Assembly (NCBI GenBank): GCA_011390435.1
Contig: JAABSK010000182.1
Location: forward strand, 1 to 5,896
Reading direction: 5' to 3'
Length of the DNA stretch: 5,896 nt
DNA from: Desulfobacteraceae bacterium
GTDB taxonomy: Bacteria; Desulfobacterota; Desulfobacteria; Desulfobacterales; Desulfobacteraceae
Every line of letters begins with the position of its first letter. Position 1 is the first letter of the stretch. The notes beneath the pieces were generated by a model. That model was not told the DNA's origin and did no database searches. It was given only the letters and a program-made list of their open reading frames with translations. Both the position numbers and the translations under genes were made by a program. Positions 1 through 5,471 of this stretch are shown here, piece by piece.

Positions 1-1
1 T

Positions 2-187
2 GTTGACCGTCCGTATGATCTGGGAGATGAAGAATTTCACGTTGCTTTCACAACACGGGATTTTGATGCTGCCCACCAGCGCCATTCCCGGATGGGCTGT
101 ATCTGTTACGAAAACAAGGAGATGGGCATTTATTTTATCAATGACCCGGACGGCTACTGGCTGGAAGTGCTTCCGGCCAGATCTTAG
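2..187 (+). CDS. Glyoxalase I-like VOC-family protein, C-terminal part (5' end outside window)
   Basis: Sixty-one residues and a TAG stop are visible; the start lies left of the window. The fragment matches the second beta-alpha-beta-beta-beta module of the vicinal oxygen chelate fold. A His in EEFHVAF (visible residue 13) corresponds to the second-half metal-binding His of glyoxalase I. The closing motif YFINDPDGYWLEVLP (visible residues 44-58) carries the conserved DPDGY turn and the metal-ligand Glu (residue 55). By family, the likely reaction is isomerisation of the glutathione-methylglyoxal (or other thiol) hemithioacetal to the lactoyl thioester in the cytoplasm. Other VOC enzymes, such as epimerases and dioxygenases, share the fold, so substrate is not certain from the C-terminal half alone. 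The crotonase gene follows 33 bases later on the same strand, which suggests cotranscription. The DPDGY-W-LE signature makes the family call firm and the glyoxalase I call probable. Confidence 0.82.
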   Translation, partial: VDRPYDLGDEEFHVAFTTRDFDAAHQRHSRMGCICYENKEMGIYFINDPDGYWLEVLPARS

Positions 188-220
188 GCATTCAATAACC
201 TTCAACAGACAAGGATACGC

Positions 221-979
221 ATGCAAACCCAATACCTGAAACTGGATATCGCGGAAAAAGTGGCCACTGTCACCATTCACCGCCCTGAAAAACGCAACTC
301 CATCTCTCCGGATGTACTCGTGGAGATTGAAGGGCTCTTTGATGAAATTTCAGCCAGAGAGGACGTCAATGTAGTGATTCTCACCGGTGGCGAAAAATAT
401 TTTTGTTCAGGGTTTGATCTCAATTATATCCGAACCCTGGATAAATCCACGAACGAAGCCTATATCAATCTGTTCCACCGGGCCTACCGGGCCATTTTAT
501 TCTGCAGCCAGCCGGTCATTGCTGCTGTGGGAGGCCCTGCCATTGCCGGTGGATTTGATCTCACCATGATGTGTGATATCCGTTATGCCTCTACCCGGGC
601 AAAATTCGGTCAACGGGAAATTGCCCTCTCCCTGACCCCTCTTTTGGATCCGTTGTGGCGGATCATCGGCATGGGCCGGGCAAAGGAAGTGGCGCTGTCC
701 GGCAGAATATACGATGGCCATGAAGCCGAAAAAATGGGGTATGTCAGCCAGGTTTTCCCCGAAGGGCAGATGCTTGAGGCGGTCACCCGGATTGCAAAAA
801 ACATGGCCGGGTATGACCGGACCTGCCTGATGGAAACCAAAAAACTGTCCAACACCATCCTGGGCCTGGACCTGGACACTGCCATGACCCAGCAGGAATG
901 GCTGTTCAGAACCTATATCGGGTCAGAAGACAACAAGCAGCGCATTGATGCCCTGCTCGAATCTTTGAAAAAAAAGTAG
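221..979 (+). CDS. Enoyl-CoA hydratase/isomerase (crotonase) family protein
   Basis: This 252-residue protein has the usual length for a single-domain crotonase. These enzymes act on acyl-CoA thioesters, for example by hydrating or isomerising enoyl-CoA in beta-oxidation or degradation pathways in the cytoplasm. The N-terminal strand (VTIHRPEKRNSIS, 17-29) is typical. Two oxyanion-hole segments are clear: FCSGFDL (61-67) and AIAGGFDLTMMCD (107-119), with Gly110 as the likely second oxyanion NH donor. Of the two catalytic acids of classical hydratase, the second is kept (Glu133 in FGQREI), while the first is Asp113 instead of Glu. The usual PGAGG-type loop after it is replaced by TPLLDPLWRIIG (139-150). 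The exact reaction may therefore differ from simple hydration: dehydratase, isomerase and hydrolase are all possible. The ATG is preceded by AAGGA at 211-215 with 5-base spacing. It probably shares a transcript with the VOC gene, ending at the terminator just downstream. Confidence 0.9.
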   Translation: MQTQYLKLDIAEKVATVTIHRPEKRNSISPDVLVEIEGLFDEISAREDVNVVILTGGEKYFCSGFDLNYIRTLDKSTNEAYINLFHRAYRAILFCSQPVIAAVGGPAIAGGFDLTMMCDIRYASTRAKFGQREIALSLTPLLDPLWRIIGMGRAKEVALSGRIYDGHEAEKMGYVSQVFPEGQMLEAVTRIAKNMAGYDRTCLMETKKLSNTILGLDLDTAMTQQEWLFRTYIGSEDNKQRIDALLESLKKK

Positions 980-995
980 TTTGTGATTCTATCTC

Positions 996-1041
996 CTGGG
1001 CCTGGCCATGCACCATCATGGTCAGGCCCAGCTTTTTATTT
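996..1041 (+). terminator. Strong Rho-independent terminator after the crotonase gene
   Basis: A 15-base arm (996-1010, CTGGGCCTGGCCATG) pairs with 1017-1031 (CATGGTCAGGCCCAG) across a 6-base loop, with a single G-T wobble position. TTTTTATTT follows at 1033-1041. It starts 17 bases after the crotonase stop and should end the VOC-crotonase transcript. The T-run overlaps the last codons and stop of the convergent methyltransferase gene. Read from the minus strand the hairpin has no adjacent T-run (the nearest is about 20 bases further on), so it looks directional rather than truly bidirectional. Confidence 0.9.
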
Positions 1042-1671
1042 CAGGCGACCCAGATAATAAAATCCATTGGCGGTGTGCTGATTCATGGTGGTATACGTGC
1101 ACCGGACAAACGCCACAGAATCGAATGGTGACATCAATTCCTTCAGATAGGCCTCATGGTGATGACGAAGCACAGCCCCTTCGGCAAGCTCAAATACCCC
1201 GTAGGTCTGATAACGCGATTCAAACTCCTGATACCGCTTCAGATTGCGCGCATCCGTGTTCAGCAGAAAATCGTTCACATACAAAATTCCACCAGGCCGG
1301 AGCAGCCGTTGAATCTCCCGGATCATTGCTTTCTGCTCATTGTCATCAACCATACAGGTCAAAACAGCCACCAGCAGCACGGCATCAAACGTGTTGTCCT
1401 TGAATGCGAACGGGCGGCTGCCGGTCTGCAGGTCAAGGTGGGGGTAACACCGGGCTCCCCTGTCAATCATCTTTGACGCATAATCCACACCGCATGCATT
1501 TGTAAATCCAGCATTGAACAAGGTGTTCACCACCCGTCCATACCCGCATCCCACATCCAGTATCCGATCGGTTTTTGCGACATGCCGGCAAAATTCATCC
1601 ATAGCAAAAGGCGTGGTAAATTCCTTGGTGGATGCTGCCATCTCCCAGTAGGTTTTTTGATCGTTTTTCAT
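1036..1671 (-). CDS. Class I SAM-dependent methyltransferase (Methyltransf_11-like), substrate unknown
   Basis: This 211-residue soluble protein has a Rossmann-type methyltransferase core. Motif I is ILDVGCGYGRV (37-47), which binds SAM. Motif II is the acidic strand end GVDYASKMI (61-69), with Asp63 expected to bind the ribose hydroxyls. The post-II/III region FAFKDNTFDAVLLVAVLTCM (88-107) and the LLRPGGILYVNDF segment (123-135) complete the fold. The C-terminal part, with RHHHEAYLKEL (169-179) and an NGFYYLGR ending, resembles a group of uncharacterised bacterial methyltransferases, so I cannot name a substrate. The gene stands alone between a convergent crotonase gene and a divergent khtT. 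The ATG at 1671 lacks a good Shine-Dalgarno sequence (upstream minus-strand context is AAAACAGATGACGCG), so weak translation is likely. Its first residues (MKNDQKTYWEMAASTKEF) look natural for this group, which supports the start. The family call is firm and the biological role is open. Confidence 0.9.
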   Translation of the reverse strand: MKNDQKTYWEMAASTKEFTTPFAMDEFCRHVAKTDRILDVGCGYGRVVNTLFNAGFTNACGVDYASKMIDRGARCYPHLDLQTGSRPFAFKDNTFDAVLLVAVLTCMVDDNEQKAMIREIQRLLRPGGILYVNDFLLNTDARNLKRYQEFESRYQTYGVFELAEGAVLRHHHEAYLKELMSPFDSVAFVRCTYTTMNQHTANGFYYLGRLK

Positions 1672-1702
1672 CGCGTCATCTGTTTTTGCTCACTGATTTT
1701 AA

Positions 1703-1748
1703 AAGGCGTTTCCAGAACACCGTGCCGCCAATATGGCACAAGGCGTTT
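1703..1748. repeat. Palindrome GTGCC-N8-GGCAC flanked by 9-base direct repeats, possible operator
   Basis: An inverted repeat (GTGCC at 1722-1726, GGCAC at 1735-1739) sits between two direct copies of AAGGCGTTT (1703-1711 and 1740-1748). It lies in the divergent intergenic region and covers the candidate -10 box of the methyltransferase promoter. The spacing and symmetry would fit a transcription-factor site, but the arms are short and chance occurrence cannot be excluded. Confidence 0.3.
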
Positions 1749-1758
1749 TGCCGTTCAA
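1730..1758 (-). promoter_or_regulatory. Candidate sigma-70 promoter for the methyltransferase gene
   Basis: On the minus strand, TTGAAC (1758-1753) and CATATT (1735-1730) are separated by 17 bases. Each matches the -35 and -10 consensus at 4 of 6 positions. Transcription would start near 1723, giving a leader of about 50 bases before the ATG at 1671. This is a pattern match only. The -10 box overlaps a short palindrome, which would suit repression. Confidence 0.35.
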
Positions 1759-1820
1759 GTATGAAAAAGAAAAAATCAATCAAAACAACCGTCACGTCCG
1801 TTTCAATTGCCATACAGATC

Positions 1821-1850
1821 TTGACAAAAACCGCTGTTCTGTCTTATGAG
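1821..1850 (+). promoter_or_regulatory. Candidate sigma-70 promoter for the khtTU operon
   Basis: A perfect TTGACA -35 hexamer (1821-1826) is followed after 18 bases by TATGAG (1845-1850), which matches the -10 consensus at 4 of 6 positions. The start site would be near 1857, giving a leader of about 60 bases before the khtT ATG. I see no riboswitch-like or attenuator hairpin in that leader, which suggests constitutive or protein-controlled expression. Confidence 0.5.
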
Positions 1851-1917
1851 GTGGTCTGGAGAATAAAAAATCATACAAGGCCAACCGTCAACAAACCAGC
1901 GCAAGGAGACACATTCC

Positions 1918-2397
1918 ATGAAAGTCAAAACCAGTGATCTGCCGGGGATCGGGAAAAAATATACCGTGGAAACCGCAGACGGTGCGCGGGTCGTCATTGT
2001 CCTGCATCACCAGGGAAACCGGGAAATCTATTACTTCAGTGATCAGGACAAAGATGAGCCGGATGTCACCATGAGCCTGAATGACGAGGAAGCCCGCCAG
2101 ATCGGTGCAATCCTGGTGGGTCTGGATTACCAGCCGATTACGGATGAGCGAACCGAACTGCTCTTGAAAAAACTGCGGGTGGACTGGCTCACCGTGGAAA
2201 CCGGCAGCTGTCTGGCGGGAAAATCCATTCTTGACTCACAAGTCCGAAAACGGACCGGAGCAACGATCATTGCCATCCAGAGAGGCGAAGAAATGATCGG
2301 AAGCCCGGATATCAACGAGGTCATCCGCATCGGTGATGTCCTGATGTCCATCGGCACCCGGGATCAGACCAAACAGCTAGAATCCATGTGCGGATGA
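1918..2397 (+). CDS. khtT: KhtT-like regulatory subunit of a K+/H+ antiporter, RCK_C (TrkA_C) domain protein
   Basis: This 159-residue cytoplasmic protein resembles Bacillus KhtT (about 165 residues) along its whole length. The N-terminal domain opens with the family hallmark KTSDLPGIGKKYTVET (4-19). It continues through IVLHHQGNREIYYF (27-40) and SLNDEEARQIGAIL (53-66). An RCK_C/TrkA_C domain covers about 80-156, ending in the typical GDVLMSIGTRDQTKQLE (139-155). There is no NAD-binding RCK_N domain. In the characterised system, KhtT sits on the membrane antiporter KhtU and gates it; the Bacillus RCK_C domain binds cyclic di-AMP. Whether the same ligand acts here is inference. The start is supported by AAGGAG at 1903-1908, nine bases before the ATG. 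It is the first gene of an operon, with khtU starting 36 bases after its stop. Confidence 0.88.
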   Translation: MKVKTSDLPGIGKKYTVETADGARVVIVLHHQGNREIYYFSDQDKDEPDVTMSLNDEEARQIGAILVGLDYQPITDERTELLLKKLRVDWLTVETGSCLAGKSILDSQVRKRTGATIIAIQRGEEMIGSPDINEVIRIGDVLMSIGTRDQTKQLESMCG

Positions 2398-2433
2398 AAT
2401 GATCATGTCTTTACACCGTAAAGGAGACCTTCC

Positions 2434-3603
2434 ATGACCCAGCTGCCGTTTCTGCTTCTGGCAGGGCTTGCCCTGTGCACCTTTTTTGTTGTCAGTTTCG
2501 GTTCACAGAAGCTGCGGCTGCCGTCTGTGCTGGCCTATATCATCCTTGGCACCATCACTGTTTTTATCCTGCCGGAAAATAAAACCATTCATCTTGTGGG
2601 TGAACTCGGCATTGTACTCCTCTTTTTCATTCTGGGCCTGGAGTTTCCTCTGGCCCGGATGTTTGAGATTTCAAAACAGGTCTGGCCGGCCGGCCTTCTG
2701 GATGTGGTGTTGAATGTCGGTGTTCCTTTTGGCATTGCAACCGCTTTCGGACTCAACCCGGCAGGCGCACTGGTCATTGGATCGGTTGCCTATGCCACAT
2801 CCTCTTCCATTACCGCCAAAATGCTGGAAGAGCAGAAACGGCTGGCAAACCCTGAAACCGATTTTATTCTGGCGCTTCTGATTTTTGAAGACCTGGTCGC
2901 CCCGATACTGGTCTCTTTTATCGCCATTTCCCAATCCGGGGCCGTATTGAGCATCGGAACCGTTGGAATCATCTTGACCAAAATCGTGATCCTTGTACTG
3001 GGGGCCATTTTACTGGGGCATTACGGGTTTAAACGGTTAAACGATTTTCTTTCACGGCACCTTCAAAAAGATTTCATACCGCTTCTGACGGTGGGAATTG
3101 CACTTTTATATGCCGGAATTGCTGTTTTATTGGGATTATCCGAAATTCTGGGCGCCTTTCTGGCAGGCGTCATGCTCTCTGAAACCGGCAAGTCCAGTGA
3201 GGTGGAGCATCTGCTGCTGCCGGTCCGGGATCTGGCGCTTCCGTTTTTCTTTTTCTGGTTCGGCACCACCATTTCCCTGGGAGAAGGCGTGTCATTTCTG
3301 CCGATGCTGGGAATACTACTGGCCTGGGCAGTTGCAGGAAAAATGCTCACTGGTTACTTTGGGGGCCGGCTGTTCGGCCTGACACCCAAAACATCCTTTC
3401 GCAGCGCCTTTTCTCTGGTGCAGCGGGGAGAATTTTCCGCCATCATTGCCAGCTTAAGCATTGCCCAGCTCAGAATTTTTTCAGGTGTTTATATTCTGAT
3501 CACCGCCTTTATCGGCGTGTTCATGTTCCAGAAGGCGCCGGCTGCTGCTGTCTGGTTTGAAAACCGGCTTAAAAAGCCAAAAGCAAACCGTCAGGCCGGA
3601 TAA
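2434..3603 (+). CDS. khtU: KhtU-like cation/proton antiporter of the CPA2 (Kef-type) family
   Basis: This 389-residue integral membrane protein is almost entirely hydrophobic helices, about twelve or thirteen. It ends in a short basic tail (KKPKANRQAG) with no attached RCK/TrkA_N domain, unlike KefB/KefC of about 600 residues. Kef-family signatures appear in order: FFILGLEF (64-71), YATSSSITAKMLEE (120-133) and LLIFEDLVAP (148-157), with the buried Asp153 expected for proton-coupled exchange. GAFLAGVMLSET (240-251) with the following PVRDLALPFFFFWFG, and RGEFSAI (331-337), complete the set. The third motif has Glu before Asp where KefC has Gln. The expected role is K+ (or other monovalent cation) efflux in exchange for H+, used in pH, salt or electrophile stress. 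AAGGAG at 2421-2426 lies seven bases before the ATG. Its soluble partner khtT directly precedes it, which strongly supports the KhtTU assignment. Confidence 0.9.
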   Translation: MTQLPFLLLAGLALCTFFVVSFGSQKLRLPSVLAYIILGTITVFILPENKTIHLVGELGIVLLFFILGLEFPLARMFEISKQVWPAGLLDVVLNVGVPFGIATAFGLNPAGALVIGSVAYATSSSITAKMLEEQKRLANPETDFILALLIFEDLVAPILVSFIAISQSGAVLSIGTVGIILTKIVILVLGAILLGHYGFKRLNDFLSRHLQKDFIPLLTVGIALLYAGIAVLLGLSEILGAFLAGVMLSETGKSSEVEHLLLPVRDLALPFFFFWFGTTISLGEGVSFLPMLGILLAWAVAGKMLTGYFGGRLFGLTPKTSFRSAFSLVQRGEFSAIIASLSIAQLRIFSGVYILITAFIGVFMFQKAPAAAVWFENRLKKPKANRQAG

Positions 3604-3621
3604 CAGTCCTGGTCTGTTTTT
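3602..3621 (+). terminator. Weak candidate terminator after khtU
   Basis: A 5-base stem (AACAG at 3602-3606, CTGTT at 3614-3618) with a 7-base loop runs into a T-run ending at 3621. It begins inside the khtU stop codon. The stem is short, so termination may be inefficient or may rely on the converging transcript. Confidence 0.25.
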
Positions 3622-3635
3622 CGCAGCAGCGCCTG

Positions 3636-3671
3636 AAAAAAAGCAGCACCATATGAAACAGGGTGTTACTG
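3636..3671 (-). terminator. Candidate terminator for the CBS-permease operon
   Basis: On the minus strand, CACC (paired + strand positions 3662-3665) and GGTG (3647-3650) form a 4-base stem. It extends by CAG/CTG (3669-3671 with 3644-3646) across a bulge that contains the permease stop codon. Seven consecutive T residues (3642-3636 on the minus strand) follow one base after the stem. The stem is modest but the T-run is good. Confidence 0.4.
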
Positions 3672-5468
3672 GATCGACACCATGGGCCAGAAATACAAAA
3701 TCAAGGGCAGGGCAACCAGGGTTATCAGAATTGAAAGGGGCAGTCCCAGCCGCCAGTAATCGCCAAATTGATATCCCCCCGGCGCCATGACCAGGGCATT
3801 GGACTGATGGCCAACCGGCGTCAGGAACGCACAGGAAGCACCCACTGCCACTGCCATGAGAAACGGATCTGCTGACACCCCCATTCCCTGGGCCAGGGTA
3901 ATACAGATAGGCGCCATCAGAACCGCTGCTGCTGCATTGTTCACCACATTGGACAGCAGCATGGTGCCCACCAGCAGAATTGCCAGGGTAACGGCATAGG
4001 GGAAATGCGCTGATATCGTGAGCAGTTTTTGTGCAATCAGCTGTGCACCGCCGGTGCTTTCAAGGGCGTGGCCCAACGGAAACATGGCTCCCAGCAGTAC
4101 AATGATCGGCCAGTCGATCTGTGAATACAGCTCTTCCAGTGGTACAATGCCGGTCAACACCATGATCATGGCAGCACAGACAAAGGATATCTGGACCGGC
4201 AGCAGATTCACAGCAGATAAAAGAATGGCACACAGAAAAATACCAGCCGCCAGCAGTACTTTTCTGGGCTGACCGATCCGCAGCTCCCGCTCTGCCAGGG
4301 GCAGACAGTGAAATTTTTCCAGAATACCGGCCAAGGCATCGTCACTTCCCTGCAGCAGCAGAATATCCCCGGCAATGAACCGGATCTGGCGCAGGGGACG
4401 CATCAGTCTCCGTCCCCTGCGGGCAATGGCCAGCAGATTGACATTATAAGTCCGGCGCAGATTGATATCCACCGTTGTTTTATCGATCAAAGGAGAATCC
4501 GCCATGATCACCGCTTCCATCAGGCGGATATCGTCAGATCCCAGGGTGGCTCTGCAATCACCGCTTTCGCATTCAGCCAGTTCCAGACCCAGCCCGTCCA
4601 TCAGGGTTTTCAGTTCATCCGGTGCCGCTTCCACCATCAGAACATCACCAGCCTGAATGACTTCATACCAGGACGGGGCAGGAATATGGCGATCCCCCCG
4701 GGACAAGTGCACCACTGTGGCATCGGTCTCCTTTTCCATGGCAGTGGTCAGGTGAAAAATAGTCTGTCCGACAAACCGGCACGATTCAGGCACACTGACC
4801 TCTGTCATGTAGTCCTGGATCTCAAACAGGCTCTCACGCGAATCCCGGGTTTCCCGTTCAGGGGTAAGGCGCCAGCCGGCCAGAACAATGAAGACAAGCC
4901 CTGCCAGGGCAACACCTGCGCCAACCGGTGCAAAATCAAACATGCCAAAGGCAGGCAGACCGGTTTCCATCCGGTACAGGGCAATGATGATATTGGGCGG
5001 CGTGCCGATGAGCGTCACCAGACCGCCGATCAGAGAACCAAACGCCAGGGGCATTAAGAGAAAAGAGGGAGACCGGCCGCTCTTCCGGGACATACCGATG
5101 GCCACCGGCATGAGCAGGGCCAGCGCCCCCACGTTGTTCATGAAACCGGAACACACCACCACAATACTGGTCAATACCGCCACCTGGACGGTGGGACGGG
5201 TGCCGGCACGGGACAGGTAACGGGCAAGAAGATCCACAGCCCCGGCGTTGAAAAGGCCATAACTGAGCACCAGAACAGCAGCCACCGTAACCACTGCAGG
5301 GTGTCCAAAGCCTTGAAACACCTGTTCAGCCGGCACCAGACCCAGAACAAACACCAGCAAAAGAGCGGCCAGTGCCACCAGATCATACCGCCACCTTCCC
5401 CAGACAAACAGCACCAGCGTTCCGGACAGAATGGCAAACACCAGAACCTGGTCAAGGGTCAGTCCCAT
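3666..5468 (-). CDS. SLC13-type permease with two internal RCK_C (TrkA_C) domains
   Basis: This 600-residue inner-membrane transporter has two hydrophobic halves around a cytoplasmic insert. The N-terminal half (about 5-200) contains SGFMNNVGALALLMPV (107-122) and LIGTPPNIIIA (153-163). The C-terminal half (about 403-595) contains LLSNVVNNAAAAVLMAPI (504-521) and FLTPVGHQSNALVMAPGGY (548-566). These are the paired re-entrant substrate/Na+-site motifs of the SLC13/ion-transporter superfamily. The insert holds two RCK_C domains, about 218-297 and 312-391, each ending in a GDVLMVE- or GDILLLQG-type strand. Such proteins are usually annotated as anion or sulfate/dicarboxylate permeases, but the substrate cannot be read from the sequence. 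The ATG is fixed because an in-frame TAA, the stop of the upstream CBS gene, lies one codon before it. There is no strong Shine-Dalgarno sequence, so translation is probably coupled to that gene. Confidence 0.92.
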   Translation of the reverse strand: MGLTLDQVLVFAILSGTLVLFVWGRWRYDLVALAALLLVFVLGLVPAEQVFQGFGHPAVVTVAAVLVLSYGLFNAGAVDLLARYLSRAGTRPTVQVAVLTSIVVVCSGFMNNVGALALLMPVAIGMSRKSGRSPSFLLMPLAFGSLIGGLVTLIGTPPNIIIALYRMETGLPAFGMFDFAPVGAGVALAGLVFIVLAGWRLTPERETRDSRESLFEIQDYMTEVSVPESCRFVGQTIFHLTTAMEKETDATVVHLSRGDRHIPAPSWYEVIQAGDVLMVEAAPDELKTLMDGLGLELAECESGDCRATLGSDDIRLMEAVIMADSPLIDKTTVDINLRRTYNVNLLAIARRGRRLMRPLRQIRFIAGDILLLQGSDDALAGILEKFHCLPLAERELRIGQPRKVLLAAGIFLCAILLSAVNLLPVQISFVCAAMIMVLTGIVPLEELYSQIDWPIIVLLGAMFPLGHALESTGGAQLIAQKLLTISAHFPYAVTLAILLVGTMLLSNVVNNAAAAVLMAPICITLAQGMGVSADPFLMAVAVGASCAFLTPVGHQSNALVMAPGGYQFGDYWRLGLPLSILITLVALPLILYFWPMVSIQ

Positions 5469-5471
5469 GGA

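Noticed and set aside
3..239. + strand ORF of 78 residues in a different frame over the VOC gene end.
   Set aside because: The neighbouring frame (2-187) gives the clear VOC motif DPDGYWLEVLP, and the 78-residue product has no recognisable feature and overlaps the crotonase start.
1008..1476. Overlapping + strand ORFs opposite the methyltransferase.
   Set aside because: The opposite strand carries intact SAM-binding motifs, and the + strand products show no family features and begin inside the terminator hairpin region.
1761..1937. Small + strand ORF starting MKKKKSIKTTVTSVSIAIQ, 58 residues, signal-peptide-like N-terminus.
   Set aside because: No Shine-Dalgarno sequence before its ATG, it overlaps the well-supported khtT start, and the khtT promoter candidate lies inside it. 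It is most likely an open stretch of A-rich intergenic DNA.
2684..2695. Perfect 12-base palindrome GGCCGGCCGGCC.
   Set aside because: It lies inside khtU and encodes part of the conserved-looking Trp-Pro-Ala-Gly-Leu stretch. GC-rich codons explain it and there is no flanking structure.
4308..5057. Long + strand ORF of 249 residues antisense to the permease.
   Set aside because: The minus strand here encodes clear SLC13 and RCK_C motifs over 600 residues. The antisense product is rich in Gln, His and Arg with no recognisable domain, so it is a shadow frame.
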